Notes: a model not told the origin generated them from the sequence alone. Counted from the first letter of the stretch, positions 42,351-52,713 are shown. The stretch: DNA of 64,000 nt from Actinomycetospora chibensis (GCF_028737215.1 NZ_JAQZAM010000009.1:204761-268760); one strand, 5' to 3'. Made by a program: numbers and translations.

Positions 42351-44773
42351 CGGCTCACACCCTTGTGGATCGCGACATCGTCGCTTCCGTGACCGGCGTC
42401 CTCGGAGGGCGACGCCCCGGTCGTGGACGTCCCGCCGCGGGTCGCCGGAGCCGGCGGTGCGGGGGAACGCGTGTCTACAGGTCGGTCGGAGGCCGGCGTC
42501 TCGGTGGGCGGCAGGAGCACCTCGACGACCAGGACCGCCGCGAGCGCCGAGGTGATGACTCCGACAGCGAGCAGCAGGCCGAACTGGCGCAGGACCGCGA
42601 GGTCCGAGGCCGTCAGCGCCAGATAGCCGAGGACCGCTGCCGAGACGGCCAGCGCGACACTGCGCAGCAGCCAGGGCCGCCGCCCCCGCCGGGCCTCGGC
42701 GAGCATCACGGTGAACTCGCAGCCGGTGGCCGTCGTCAGTGCTCCGACGGCCATCGTCAGGGGCGTCAGCGCACCGATCACGAGCCAGGCGACCTCGAGG
42801 ACCCACCCGGTGGAGAGCACGACGGCGAGGATCGCGCGCAGGGCGTCCCGCCGTTCCCGCAGCCCGATGAGCAGGACGAGCCCGGCGGCGACGAGGGCGA
42901 GGACGGTGAGCAGCACGCGGTCGGAGGACACGACGTCGTAGGCCCGGGCCGCCGCGACGGGCAGGCCCACGACGTCGGAGGTGTAGCCGGGCGGGGGCGG
43001 CGGCAGGTCGGCGCGCAGGCTCGCGACCAGGGCGCTCTGCTGCCGGAGATCCTGCAGCTCGATGCCGTAGACCCCCAGCGAGGTCCTCCGGTCGGACTGG
43101 ATCACCGCCGATGCGAGGTAGCGGGGCAGGAGCTCGCTGGCCGCCTGGATCTGCTCCTGCGTCGGCGTGCGGCCGAGGAAGCCGAACAGCGTGCTCGCCG
43201 TCGTGATCGGATGGATCCGGTCGCCGTACCCACGGTCGACCACGTCCTCGGCCTCACGGGTCCAGGCGAGCGCCGCGGGCGTCAGGACGTCCGGCCCGCG
43301 CAGCACGACGTTGATCTCGCCCGAGGCGCGGAGCACCCGCTCGGCCTCCTGGGCCTGTTCCAGCGCGGGGAGTCCGGCCGCGAGGCTCTCCGGGTCGGCG
43401 TCGATGCGCAGCGCGGGCAGAGCGGCCCATCCCCCGGCTGCCAGAGCGCCGGCGACGACGAGAGCGGACACCCGGACCCACCAGCGCCCGCGGCGGGGGC
43501 GCGGCAGCACCCAGTGCGACCCCACCTCGGTCGGCTCCAGGACGTCGAGCCACCGCCGGAGGGCGAGCGAGACCCCGACCGTGAGGACGATCCCGACCGC
43601 CAGGGCGATACCGAGCTCACGGACGAACGGCAGGGACGACGCTGCGAGCGCGCCGAACCCGGCGGCCCCGGCGAGGGCGGCCACGAGCACGCGCCGTCGC
43701 CGCGCGGGCTGGGCGAGATAGAGGGGGAAGTCGCTGCCGATCCCCAGCAGGATCGGCAGGAAGGCGACGACCCCGAGCGACAGCGGCCGTCCGGTCCACC
43801 CGAAGGCCGCGAGGGTGAGCGCCGTGCCGAGCAGGGTGGCCAGCAGGGGCCGCAGGCGGTCACGCCGCCGGCGGCTCCAGGGCACCAGGACGGAGAGCAG
43901 ACCGACCCCGAGGAGGGCCAGGGCGCCCAGGATCGGGAACTCCTGGCGCGCCTGGTCGGTCAGGGCCGCAGTCACGGCGGGGACGCCGGTGACGGTGACC
44001 CGCGACGTCGGCAGGCCGCTGTTCCCGACCGCCGCGCGGACCCCGTCCACGAGCTGCGTCGTGCCGCCCTGGTCGAGGGCCGCCCGTGGACGGACGAGGA
44101 TCGCGACGGTGTTCGGGGCCGGCACGATCGCGCCCCACTGCGGGCGGACGCGGTCGGAGCCACCGAAGATCACCGAGTCGACGAAGCGCGGGTTGGACAG
44201 GGTCGGCAACCCGGCCGGCAGCGCGCTGACCACCAGCGAGCCGTACCGGCGGTCGTAGTCCGCCAGGGCCGCGTCGCCGGCGGCCGCGGCCGCGGTGTCC
44301 GGGGCACCGGCGTTGCGCGCCTGCTGCACGGCCGCGGTCCGCAGCGCGTCGCGCCGTCCGCTGATCTGGGCGAGCAGGTTCTTCGCGCTCGCCGCGATCT
44401 GGTTGAGCACCGTGCCCGGCCCGTAGACCTCCGCGACGTCCGGGAGGTTCGCCAGCGAGCCCTCGAGCCGCAGCACCCCGCTGAGCTCCGGCCCGTGCAG
44501 GAGCCCGCGCGGCTGCGGCGACTCGAGCAGGACCACGACGGGGTCGCCGCCGAACGCGTCGGCCTTGTCCTGCAGCCCCTGCAGCACGGGATCGCCTGCC
44601 GGCAGGAACGAGTCGATGCTCGTGTCCAGCCGGACCTGCGCGAGGCCCCCCAGGACGAAGACCCCGACGAGAAGTGCCGCGAGCCCGGCTGTGGCCTCCC
44701 GCCGGGAGAGCCGGCGCAGGCGGAGCCGGACGCCTCGCACGAGGCGCCGGCACCGGCCCGCGAGCCCCCTCAT
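42347..44773 (-). CDS. MMPL/RND-superfamily transporter
   Basis: An 808-residue membrane protein with two similar halves: a TM helix (residues 27-46), a periplasmic domain starting L-D-T-S-I-D-S-F-L, then a five-helix bundle, repeated once. The final helices contain MAVGALTTATGCEFTVMLAE. The family (MMPL, RND) exports or moves lipids; in this operon it may work with the Mce channel or export a lipid in the opposite direction. The start overlaps the stop of the sixth mce gene (ATGA), and its end overlaps the foldase start. A Pro/Thr-rich cytoplasmic tail of about 60 residues follows. Confidence 0.88.
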   Translation of the reverse strand: MRGLAGRCRRLVRGVRLRLRRLSRREATAGLAALLVGVFVLGGLAQVRLDTSIDSFLPAGDPVLQGLQDKADAFGGDPVVVLLESPQPRGLLHGPELSGVLRLEGSLANLPDVAEVYGPGTVLNQIAASAKNLLAQISGRRDALRTAAVQQARNAGAPDTAAAAAGDAALADYDRRYGSLVVSALPAGLPTLSNPRFVDSVIFGGSDRVRPQWGAIVPAPNTVAILVRPRAALDQGGTTQLVDGVRAAVGNSGLPTSRVTVTGVPAVTAALTDQARQEFPILGALALLGVGLLSVLVPWSRRRRDRLRPLLATLLGTALTLAAFGWTGRPLSLGVVAFLPILLGIGSDFPLYLAQPARRRRVLVAALAGAAGFGALAASSLPFVRELGIALAVGIVLTVGVSLALRRWLDVLEPTEVGSHWVLPRPRRGRWWVRVSALVVAGALAAGGWAALPALRIDADPESLAAGLPALEQAQEAERVLRASGEINVVLRGPDVLTPAALAWTREAEDVVDRGYGDRIHPITTASTLFGFLGRTPTQEQIQAASELLPRYLASAVIQSDRRTSLGVYGIELQDLRQQSALVASLRADLPPPPPGYTSDVVGLPVAAARAYDVVSSDRVLLTVLALVAAGLVLLIGLRERRDALRAILAVVLSTGWVLEVAWLVIGALTPLTMAVGALTTATGCEFTVMLAEARRGRRPWLLRSVALAVSAAVLGYLALTASDLAVLRQFGLLLAVGVITSALAAVLVVEVLLPPTETPASDRPVDTRSPAPPAPATRGGTSTTGASPSEDAGHGSDDVAIHKGVSR

Positions 44774-46068
44774 CGGGGCGCCTGCTCCAACCGGGGATAC
44801 GCCCCGCCGAACGGCCCGACGTCGCCGGCGTCACCCGGCCGCGGGTAGGGGTTGTTCCAGTTCGTCGGGTCGAGCGTCGCCGTCGGCAGCGGGTTGTTGC
44901 GGACGGCCTGCTGGTTGAGGATCGGCGCGAGGCGCACCGTGTGCAGGCCGTTCTCCGAACGGTTCTCGAACGTCGAACCGAAGCTCTCGAGCATCGCCCC
45001 GACGTCCCGGCCGTACGGCGCCGCGAAATCGAGGATCGGGTTCGCGTCGGCGAGCACCGTCCGGGCCGGCTCGACAAGGCCACGGACGTCGGCGCCGAGC
45101 GTGGGCACCCGATCGAGGGTAGCGGGGGCCCTGTCGAGCACGCCGTCGAGGGGCGGCAACAGTCCGCGCAGGTCCGCGGTGGTCTCCGGCAGCTGCACCA
45201 GCGCGCTGTTGAGGTCCGGCGCGGCGCGGTTGAGATCCGCCGCGACGGGGGCGAGCGCTCCCGACAGCTCCTGGAGCCGACCGGTCGCGGTGCGGGCGGA
45301 GGCGAGCGTGCCCGGAAGCTGCCGGACCGAGTCCTCGAGGGCCGTCCGCTGCCCGGCCGTCGCCCGGGTCAGGGTGTCCGCGTCCCGGACGACCTGCGCG
45401 ATGCGCCCCTGGCGGGTGTCCAGCGCGTCGAGCAGCTGGATCGCCTCCCCACTGAGCGCCCGCAGGTCGTCGCTCTGGGCGGCGACGGCGTCGAGGGCGT
45501 CGACCCCGCCGTTGGCCAGCTTCCCCACGCCCTGCATGAGCTGGTCGATGTTCGGGGCCTGGCCCCGGGTGCCGACACCGAGCGACTGGATCGTGCTGCC
45601 GAGATCACCGCGGGTCTGCGGCGAGAGCTGGTCGATGACGTCGTGCACCTGGACGGGCGTGCCGACGACCGAGTCCGGCAACGTCGTGCCCTCGTCGATC
45701 TCCGGCCCCTGCCCGTCGACGACGGTCACGGCGCTCGCGCCCACCAGGCTCTTGACGCCCACCCGGACGGTGGCGCCCTGGTGGAGCGGCGCGTACTCCG
45801 GGTACAGGGTGAGCTCGACGCGGACGCGGCCCTCCTCGGGCGTCCGTCCGGTCACCTTGCCGACGACGACGCCGGCGATGGTGACGTCCGCGTCGTTGTA
45901 GAGGTTGTCGATGTCCTGCGACATGAAGCTGATGCGGTACTCGCCGATCTCGGCGATGACCGGGATCCGCCCGCCCATCTGGACGAAGAAGACGCCGGCC
46001 AGGACCAGGCAGACAGCGAGGAAGGCCGCGAGGCTGCCGTCACGGACGAGCCGTTGGGTGCTGGGCAT
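44770..46068 (-). CDS. mceF: Mce family protein F
   Basis: A 432-residue lipid-import protein: one N-terminal signal anchor (residues 13-30), the MlaD/MCE beta-barrel domain (about residues 40-120, with VTIAGVVVGKV), then a long coiled alpha-helical region (about 150-370), and a polar Pro/Asn-rich tail. Six such proteins make a hexameric periplasmic channel across the envelope. Last of the six mce genes; its ATG shares one base with the stop of mceE, and its stop overlaps the MMPL start. Letter assigned by operon order. Confidence 0.92.
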   Translation of the reverse strand: MPSTQRLVRDGSLAAFLAVCLVLAGVFFVQMGGRIPVIAEIGEYRISFMSQDIDNLYNDADVTIAGVVVGKVTGRTPEEGRVRVELTLYPEYAPLHQGATVRVGVKSLVGASAVTVVDGQGPEIDEGTTLPDSVVGTPVQVHDVIDQLSPQTRGDLGSTIQSLGVGTRGQAPNIDQLMQGVGKLANGGVDALDAVAAQSDDLRALSGEAIQLLDALDTRQGRIAQVVRDADTLTRATAGQRTALEDSVRQLPGTLASARTATGRLQELSGALAPVAADLNRAAPDLNSALVQLPETTADLRGLLPPLDGVLDRAPATLDRVPTLGADVRGLVEPARTVLADANPILDFAAPYGRDVGAMLESFGSTFENRSENGLHTVRLAPILNQQAVRNNPLPTATLDPTNWNNPYPRPGDAGDVGPFGGAYPRLEQAPR

Positions 46069-47378
46069 CAGTTCTGGTCCCCCGTCTCCTCGGAGCGGGC
46101 CCCGTCGCCGGGGCCGGGGCTCGTTCCACCGACCTCGTCCTGCAGGCCGCCGAGCGGATTGCTGGCGTCGATGAACACCTGGGCGCGGCCGTAGCCGCCG
46201 TTCCCGTCCTGGAGGCTGAAGGCCGACGAGGTCTGGTAGATGAAGGCCTGCAGGTTCGGCAGCCAGGGAGCCACCTGTGCGGTGGCGTTCGGCAGGAGGC
46301 CGACCGTCGGCCCGAGGTCCCCGAGCGCCGCGTTCGCGTCGGACACGAGCGGTCGGAGGTCCCCGACCACCGGGCGTGCCTTCGCCACCACGGGCCGTGC
46401 AGCATCGATGACCGGGCCGGCCGTCTCGATGGTCTCCGAGAGCCGGTCCAGCGCGGGCGGGAGCTCCTGCGAGGCCGCGTTCAGGTTGTCGAGCGTCGGG
46501 TCGAGCTGCGTGGTCAGTGCGCTCACGCTGCTCATAGCGTGCCGGAGATCGCCGCCGAGTCCCGGCAGCTGGTTCAACGTGGTACTGAGCTCGTCGTCCC
46601 GGTTCACCACCGTGGAGAGCGTCTGCTGGAGGGAGGACACCAGGCTCGCCAGACGGCGGTCGTCGTGGCCTGCGGCTGCCGAGATCTGCGAGAGATCGGT
46701 GACCAGGCTCCGGATCGTCTCGCGGCGCGTGGCCAGCTGCTCGGCCACGGGTCGCAGGGTGTCCAGCGCCCCGTTCGCCGATCGCAGCGAGGCGGGCAGC
46801 GTGTTCGGGGCGTCGTTGAGGCCCACGTTCGCCTGCTCGACGAGCGAGGTCAGGGCCACCCGGGTCCGCTCGTCGAGGTTGTTGAGCACCTCGAAGGGCT
46901 GGGTGAGCCGGACCGTCTGGGACCGCGGGATCGGCGTGGACCCGTCGGTAGGCAGGGTCGGCGCCCCGGGGCTGCCCGGCTGGATCGTCACGTACGGGTC
47001 GTTCAGCGGGGTCTTGCTCCGCAGCTCCGCCCGCGCGTCGGTGTGGATCGGGTGGCCGGGGTCGAGGTCGACGATGGCGCGGACACTATCGGCCTGCGCC
47101 TCGACGGAGCTCACGACGCCGACCGGGACGCCCGCGATGCGGACCTCCTGGCCGCCGTCGGCGATCAGGCCGGGCCCCTTCGTGAACTCGATCGCGATCG
47201 TGTCGCGGCTCTGCCACGGGAACGTGACCGAGTAGTGGGACAGGATGTAGGCCCCCGAGGCGATCCCCAGCACCACCAGCACCGCGACCGTCACCAGGTT
47301 GCGCCCGAGTCCCGGGATGTTGCGCATCCGGTCCCAGCGCGCGCGAATCCCCGTCGGGGACTTCGTCGGGTGGGTCAT
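46068..47378 (-). CDS. mceE: Mce family protein E
   Basis: A 436-residue Mce protein with an N-terminal helix (residues 27-50), an MCE domain (ADGGQEVRIAGVPVGVVSS) and the usual helical region with repeating DLSQI/LQQTL heptads. Many MceE proteins are lipoproteins, but no lipobox Cys is visible here, so this one is probably a plain membrane-anchored form. The C-terminus is Gly/Asp-rich. It overlaps mceD by four bases (47375-47378). Confidence 0.91.
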   Translation of the reverse strand: MTHPTKSPTGIRARWDRMRNIPGLGRNLVTVAVLVVLGIASGAYILSHYSVTFPWQSRDTIAIEFTKGPGLIADGGQEVRIAGVPVGVVSSVEAQADSVRAIVDLDPGHPIHTDARAELRSKTPLNDPYVTIQPGSPGAPTLPTDGSTPIPRSQTVRLTQPFEVLNNLDERTRVALTSLVEQANVGLNDAPNTLPASLRSANGALDTLRPVAEQLATRRETIRSLVTDLSQISAAAGHDDRRLASLVSSLQQTLSTVVNRDDELSTTLNQLPGLGGDLRHAMSSVSALTTQLDPTLDNLNAASQELPPALDRLSETIETAGPVIDAARPVVAKARPVVGDLRPLVSDANAALGDLGPTVGLLPNATAQVAPWLPNLQAFIYQTSSAFSLQDGNGGYGRAQVFIDASNPLGGLQDEVGGTSPGPGDGARSEETGDQN

Positions 47379-48856
47379 CGCCCGCCTCCTTGTCCGAGCA
47401 CGCCGTCGGGCAGGACCGCGGTCGGCCCCGTGGGACCGCCCTGACCGAGCGCCGGCGCGAGACCCGAGGCCCGCCCGAGCTGGGCCATGAGGTCGTTCAG
47501 GCCCACCGACCGCAGGCCACCGATGGTCTCGAGCGGCCCGGCGCCGACCTGGAAGCCGAGCAGCGAGGCCTGCCGGTCCTGGACCATCGAGCCGCGGTCG
47601 AGGTTGGTGACCAGGTAGCCCAGCTCCTCGTAGAACTTGTGGTCGGACTGGAATCCGCCGCCGCTGCCTTCATAGAAGCCGGTGCCCCGGTAGGTGTTCA
47701 GCACCGTGTCGAGCACCGGTCCCTGGACCCGCTCGATGACGGGGCCACGGACGTCCTCGATCACGCCGGTGGCGCGGTCGGCGGTCGGGACGAGCTCCTC
47801 GACGGCCGGGCGGGCGTCGTCCAGCAGCGGACGCAGGTCCGACACCACGGGCCGGGCCCGGGCCAGCACCGGGTCGAGCTGCGCGAGGAGCGGGTCCAGC
47901 GCCTGCGCCGACGGCCGGAACGACGCGGCCGTGACGGTGAGCTTGTCGAGTGTGCCGCCGAGCCGGGTGAGGCCGTCCCGGGTCGCGGTGAGCGTCGCGG
48001 GCATGTCCCCGATCGACTGCGCGAGCGGGCCGCTCTGCGCGGCGAGGATGTTCGTGGTCCGGTCGAGATCGTCGACGATCGAGCCCAGCTGCCCGTCCTC
48101 GGCGGTGACCACGGAGCCCACGGCCTCGAGGTTCGACACGAGCTGCGGCAGGTCGGTCTCCGGCCGTGTGCCGCGGGCCGCCCGGAGGACGTCGTTCGTC
48201 GGCCGCAGCGCGGCAGGGGCCTGGGTGACGAGGTCGCCGAGGGCCTGGTCACCGCCTCGCTCGAGGGTCTCGTTCGTGGACCTCACGATCCCCGGGACCG
48301 CCTCGCGGGCGGGCCTGGGAAGGGCTTCGAGGATGCGGTCGAGACCCACCGGGAGGCTCGTGCGCTCGAGCGGGATGCGCCCGTCCTCGGGGAACGTCCC
48401 GCGCCCGCCTCCCGGCACGAGCTCGATGCTGTAGAGCCCGCCGAGCAGTGTCCGCGGTGTGATGGTGGCGGACGGCTGCGGGCCGATCTTGTCGCGCACC
48501 CCGTCGGCGACCTTCAACGACACGATCGCGGTGCCGCGGTCCGTGGTCTCGACGTCGGTCACCGTCCCGGACTCGAGACCGGAGAGCTTCACCGTCGTCT
48601 CCCCGGCGAACAGCTTGCCGAGGTAGTTCTCCTCGAACTCGGCGGTGATGGTGTCGCCACCGGCCAACGCCGTCTGGATGGTCGGCTTGAAGAACAGGCC
48701 GACCGCCACGAGGCCGGTCACGGCGAGCACGACCGCGCCGAACTTCAGCGGCGACATCACGGGGCCTCCGCGGGCGGGGCGGAGAGCTCCCACCCACCCG
48801 CCGAGCCGGTCACCCAGCCGCGCGCGCAGCGTCGTGCGCTCGGGCTTCGTCATCAC
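47375..48856 (-). CDS. mceD: Mce family protein D
   Basis: A 493-residue protein. The N-terminal basic segment of about 34 residues precedes the signal anchor SPLKFGAVVLAVTGLVAV. The MCE domain has KLSGLESGTVTDVETTDRGT, and a helical part covers about residues 170-380. The C-terminal tail contains YRGTGFYEGSGGGF and is Gly-rich. Alternative ATG 34 codons inside (MSPLKF) would give a shorter N-terminus. Overlaps mceC by four bases. Confidence 0.91.
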   Translation of the reverse strand: MMTKPERTTLRARLGDRLGGWVGALRPARGGPVMSPLKFGAVVLAVTGLVAVGLFFKPTIQTALAGGDTITAEFEENYLGKLFAGETTVKLSGLESGTVTDVETTDRGTAIVSLKVADGVRDKIGPQPSATITPRTLLGGLYSIELVPGGGRGTFPEDGRIPLERTSLPVGLDRILEALPRPAREAVPGIVRSTNETLERGGDQALGDLVTQAPAALRPTNDVLRAARGTRPETDLPQLVSNLEAVGSVVTAEDGQLGSIVDDLDRTTNILAAQSGPLAQSIGDMPATLTATRDGLTRLGGTLDKLTVTAASFRPSAQALDPLLAQLDPVLARARPVVSDLRPLLDDARPAVEELVPTADRATGVIEDVRGPVIERVQGPVLDTVLNTYRGTGFYEGSGGGFQSDHKFYEELGYLVTNLDRGSMVQDRQASLLGFQVGAGPLETIGGLRSVGLNDLMAQLGRASGLAPALGQGGPTGPTAVLPDGVLGQGGGR

Positions 48857-50136
48857 CCATCCCCCTTCGGGGAGCCGTCGGGGTTGGTCCTGTACGCCGC
48901 GCCGCCCGGGTCCGGGTACGGGTTGGTCCGGAAGGTCGGATCGGGCACGCTGGCCAGGCCCGGGCCCGCCGGAATCGTCGGGAAGATTCCGAAGTAGTGC
49001 TGGCCCGGAGCCAGCGACCCGGACAGGAGACCGTCGGGTGCCGCGAGCTGGTTGAAGAACCGTCCGATGTCCGGGGAGTAGGGCGAGAGGCCCGCGAGCA
49101 GCTCGTCGGCCGAGTCGAGGGTGGACAGCAGCGGCGGCCCGAGAGGACGTGCCTCCGCCACGGTGCCGGTCAGGTCCTCGACGGCAGGCTCGGCCTGCTC
49201 GGCGACGCCCGGCACCTTGCGCAGCGGCGGGATGCCCTCGCGGAGGACGCCGCGCAGGTCGCCGCTCGCCGCGCCCAGTGCCTCGCCGCCGGGCCGGATC
49301 GTCGTCACCGCGGAACGGACGTCGGCGAGCGGCCCGTTGAGCGAGTCCAGCGCCTCACGCGCCTGGATCAGCGTCGGCGGCAGGTCCTTCAGCGTGGCGT
49401 CGAGCGGCTGACCACCGTCGACACTGACCGCGGCCAGGGTCGCGTCGGTCTGGCGCAACAGGGTGCGCAGCTCGGCGCTGCGGTCGTCGAGGTGTCCCAT
49501 GAACCGGTTGGCCGAGTTGAGCAGTCCCGAGAGGTCGGTGCGCGGATCGGTGAGGGTGTCCGCCACGGTGCCGAGATCGTCGAGGCCGGCCGGCGCCTCA
49601 CGGAGGGCGTCCCGGAGGTCGCCGGAGTGTCCGAGGACGCCACCGCCGAGCTCGGTCAGCGACGACGAGAGCGCCTCGCGGGTCGCCTCGTCGAAGACGT
49701 TGAACAGCTGATCGAGGTCGATCGCGTCGCGGGTGCGCTCGCGGGGGATGACCCCGCCGGGCAACGGCCCCGCCCCAGGGTCGCCCGGCGCGAGCTCGAC
49801 GAACGACCGCGCCAGGGCCGACTCCTGCAGGATGCGGCCGGTGGCGTTCCCGTACACGGGCCGCTCACCGTTGAGGCGCAGGGTGACCACCGCGTGGTCC
49901 CCCTCGTGCCGGATATCGCTGACCTGACCGACGATGAGGCTGTTGACGCGGACGTCCTGGCGCACCCGGAGCGTGCCGGCGTCGTCGAACGCCGCGTCGA
50001 CGTAGGTGTAGTCCCGGGCCGGGAGCTCGCCGCCGGAGCTGACGATCCCGCCGAGCACGGCGAGCCCCACGGCGACGAGCAGGCCGGCGACGCCGATGGC
50101 GAAGTGCTTGGCGGTGGTCCTGTGGACGCGTGCCAT
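48853..50136 (-). CDS. mceC: Mce family protein C
   Basis: A 427-residue Mce protein: N-terminal helix (residues 12-31), MCE domain with VRVNSLIVGQVSDIRHEG, helical region with LSSSLTELGGGVLGHSGD and a Gly/Pro/Asn-rich tail. It is one base from mceB and overlaps mceD, consistent with one transcript and coordinated assembly. Confidence 0.91.
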   Translation of the reverse strand: MARVHRTTAKHFAIGVAGLLVAVGLAVLGGIVSSGGELPARDYTYVDAAFDDAGTLRVRQDVRVNSLIVGQVSDIRHEGDHAVVTLRLNGERPVYGNATGRILQESALARSFVELAPGDPGAGPLPGGVIPRERTRDAIDLDQLFNVFDEATREALSSSLTELGGGVLGHSGDLRDALREAPAGLDDLGTVADTLTDPRTDLSGLLNSANRFMGHLDDRSAELRTLLRQTDATLAAVSVDGGQPLDATLKDLPPTLIQAREALDSLNGPLADVRSAVTTIRPGGEALGAASGDLRGVLREGIPPLRKVPGVAEQAEPAVEDLTGTVAEARPLGPPLLSTLDSADELLAGLSPYSPDIGRFFNQLAAPDGLLSGSLAPGQHYFGIFPTIPAGPGLASVPDPTFRTNPYPDPGGAAYRTNPDGSPKGDG

Positions 50137-50137
50137 G

Positions 50138-51475
50138 TCACTGACCCCCGAGTAGTTGGCCGACCATGCCGCGTTCCTGCTCCTCGGAGAGGCCCGTGGC
50201 GTTGCCGGGCTCCTGCGGAGGCGCCTGCCCCGTGCCCGGCTGGGCGGGCTCGGCCTGCGGACGCAGCGGGAACTGGACCGGGCCCTCGGGGAGGTTCGGG
50301 TTGGCGAGCCCGGTGACCAGCCGACCGGCGTTCTGCGGGGTCGCGTAGACGACGCCGCGGAAGTAATGGCTCAGTCCGTCGGAGCCGTTCGTGCTCATCG
50401 CCCAGAGCTTCACGAAGTCGAGGACGCCCTTGAGGTTGCGGTCGAGCAGCTCGTCCGCCACCGGGCGCGCGCCGGCCGCGACACCACGCAGATCGGGCCC
50501 GCCCTGGCGTAGCTGGGCGACCAACGGTGCGGCCTCCCCGAGCAGCGCGTCCGCCCGCTCGAGTACCGGCGGCAGCGACGCGAGCGCGGGGTCCGCGGCG
50601 TCCGCGAATTGCTCGAGCTCGGCGGCGATCTGCGGGAGGTCGTCGGTGACGGGGCGGATCGACGCCAGCGTCGGCGTGGCGGCGTCCGCGGTCCCGGCGA
50701 GCTCGCCCAGCGTCCGCCGGGCCGAGGTGACCGTCGCAGGCAGCTCGGCCAGGGTCTGGTCGAGCGCCTGCTGGTTCGCCGCCACCGTCGCCAGCGTCTG
50801 CTGGGTGTTGTCGACGAGCCGGTCGAGGGTCCGGCCGTCGTCGTCGGCGAGGGACTCGGCGACGGGATGCACCCGGTCCACGAGCTGACCCAACGTCGTG
50901 TTCTGGTCGCGGAGGATCCCGGCGAGCCGCTCGGTGCGCGTGAACGCCGGGTCGATCGCGCGGATCGTCGCCGCCAGCTGGGGACCGTTCTGGTCCAGAC
51001 CCTCCCCCGCGGTCGTCACGAGGGCGGCCAGGTTCGTCGCCGCGGGATCCCCGAGGCCGTTGATCACGTCCTGGACGTCGACGGCGACCGCAGTGCGCTC
51101 CATCGGCACCGCACCGTCCTCGTCGACAGGGGCGCCTGGGCTCCCGGCGTCGAGGTCCACATACTTCTCGCCGAGGAGGTTGACTGCGCGGATGGTCATC
51201 CGGGCGTCCTCGCGCAGCGGCAACAGCTCGCGGTCGACCTGCAGGCCGACCCGGGCGTGGCCGTCGACGAGATCCACTGCGGTGACCTTGCCGACCTCGA
51301 CGCCGTCGGCGCGGACCACGTTCCCGACGGCGAGCGTGCTCGCGTCGGGGAAGTCACCGTGGACGCCGGACTCCGACCCGGCCGTCGCCTCCCGGAACGC
51401 GAGCCCCCCGGCGCCGAGGACGAGCAGGCCAACGACGGCGACGGCGCCCCGCCGGAGCCACATCATCCGTGTCAT
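50138..51475 (-). CDS. mceB: Mce family protein B
   Basis: A 445-residue Mce protein: N-terminal anchor (AVAVVGLLVLGAGGLAF), MCE domain with VVRADGVEVGKVTAVDLVDG, helical repeat with LDQNGPQLAATI and a C-terminal tail rich in Gly, Gln and Pro. The start overlaps mceA by four bases (51472-51475). Confidence 0.91.
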   Translation of the reverse strand: MTRMMWLRRGAVAVVGLLVLGAGGLAFREATAGSESGVHGDFPDASTLAVGNVVRADGVEVGKVTAVDLVDGHARVGLQVDRELLPLREDARMTIRAVNLLGEKYVDLDAGSPGAPVDEDGAVPMERTAVAVDVQDVINGLGDPAATNLAALVTTAGEGLDQNGPQLAATIRAIDPAFTRTERLAGILRDQNTTLGQLVDRVHPVAESLADDDGRTLDRLVDNTQQTLATVAANQQALDQTLAELPATVTSARRTLGELAGTADAATPTLASIRPVTDDLPQIAAELEQFADAADPALASLPPVLERADALLGEAAPLVAQLRQGGPDLRGVAAGARPVADELLDRNLKGVLDFVKLWAMSTNGSDGLSHYFRGVVYATPQNAGRLVTGLANPNLPEGPVQFPLRPQAEPAQPGTGQAPPQEPGNATGLSEEQERGMVGQLLGGQ

Positions 51476-52713
51476 TGCGGAGAGTCTCCGTTCGCGTCGG
51501 TCCAGGGCTGACCCACCAGCGAGCCGGGCGCAGGGCGCTCGTCACGGCGCTGCCCGGGCGGGATCAGCCCGGGGTTGTCGCCGACACCGGAGGCCGACGC
51601 GGTCAGTAGGGCGCGGGCGTAGCTGCCGACCGCGTCCTGTCCGGACCAGATGCCGGTCCAGTTGGTGAGCCACCCGGTCAGCTCGGGGGTGTAGGGACGA
51701 AGGAAGGCGACCGCGGGCTCGGCCCGGGTCAGGACGTCCGTCGCGCCCGGCAGCACGCCGTGGGCGGAGTCCATCAGCCGGGGAGTGCGGTCGAGCAGGG
51801 ACTGCGCCGACTCGAGGGTCGGGCGCAGCTGCTGGACCGCGGGGCGCAGGTCCTGCAGGACCGGGCTGAGATTGCCGGCCACCGAGGGCAGGCGGGCCGC
51901 CGCGGGCCGGAGGTCGTTCAGCAGCGGCACGGCCTGATCGACAGCCGCCGGCACCTTGTCCAGCGTGGTGCGCGCCGCCGAGAGGGTGGACGGGAGCTGG
52001 GCGATCCCGTCGCTGAGCGCCTGCTGCTGCGCGGCCGTGGCCTCGGTGAGAGTGCCCAGGTTGTCGACCGTGCTGCCGAGGCGGTCGCTGCGGGTCGCCA
52101 GCGTGCTGGTGACCTCGTGCAGCTGCGTGACGAGGTCCCGGATCGCCGGCCCGTCGCTGCCGACGGCCTGCAGCACCTCGCCGAGCGAGTTGAACGCGGG
52201 CCCGCCGGAGCTCAGCGTGTCCTGCACGCCCTGCTCGCGTCCTCGCAGCGTCTCGGCCACCCGCTGCACCAGCGTGTTCGTGTCTCGCAGGGTCGCCGGG
52301 TCGAGCATCGCGAGGACCTGGTCCAGCTCGACGCGCTCGTGGTGCGACTCGATCCGCGAGTCCTCCGGGAGCGCCGGCGCGGTGCCCGGGCCGGGCAGGA
52401 TCTCGAGGAACCGCTCGTTCAGCACGGCCTGCCAGCTGATCCGCGCGTCCGTTCCGGCGTGCAGCGGCGCGAACTCGTTGTCCAGGGAGACCGTGACGAT
52501 CGCCTTGCCCTCACGCACCTCGACGGCGTCGACGGTGCCGGCCTCTCGGCCCTGGACCATCACCTTATTGCCGGGGAAGGTTCCCTCGGCCGACACCATG
52601 AGGAACTGGGCGCGGTACGGGTCGCCTTGGGCCGCTACGGCGATCGCCACCGCGGCGATCAGCACGACGGCGACGGCCAACGCCCCGATGATCAACCCTC
52701 GTGAGATCCTCAT
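51472..52713 (-). CDS. mceA: Mce family protein A
   Basis: A 413-residue Mce protein beginning with anchor MRISRGLIIGALAVAVVLI. The MCE domain has NKVMVQGREAGTVDAVEVRE, and a long helical part follows. First of six consecutive mce genes, following the ATPase gene with an ATGA overlap (52710-52713). The larger open frame reaching 52977 is out of frame with the ATPase and is not coding. Confidence 0.91.
   Translation of the reverse strand: MRISRGLIIGALAVAVVLIAAVAIAVAAQGDPYRAQFLMVSAEGTFPGNKVMVQGREAGTVDAVEVREGKAIVTVSLDNEFAPLHAGTDARISWQAVLNERFLEILPGPGTAPALPEDSRIESHHERVELDQVLAMLDPATLRDTNTLVQRVAETLRGREQGVQDTLSSGGPAFNSLGEVLQAVGSDGPAIRDLVTQLHEVTSTLATRSDRLGSTVDNLGTLTEATAAQQQALSDGIAQLPSTLSAARTTLDKVPAAVDQAVPLLNDLRPAAARLPSVAGNLSPVLQDLRPAVQQLRPTLESAQSLLDRTPRLMDSAHGVLPGATDVLTRAEPAVAFLRPYTPELTGWLTNWTGIWSGQDAVGSYARALLTASASGVGDNPGLIPPGQRRDERPAPGSLVGQPWTDANGDSPQ

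Noticed and set aside
41996..44848. 950-residue plus-strand frame
   Set aside because: Antisense to the MMPL transporter; Arg/Gly/Gln-rich and without motif.
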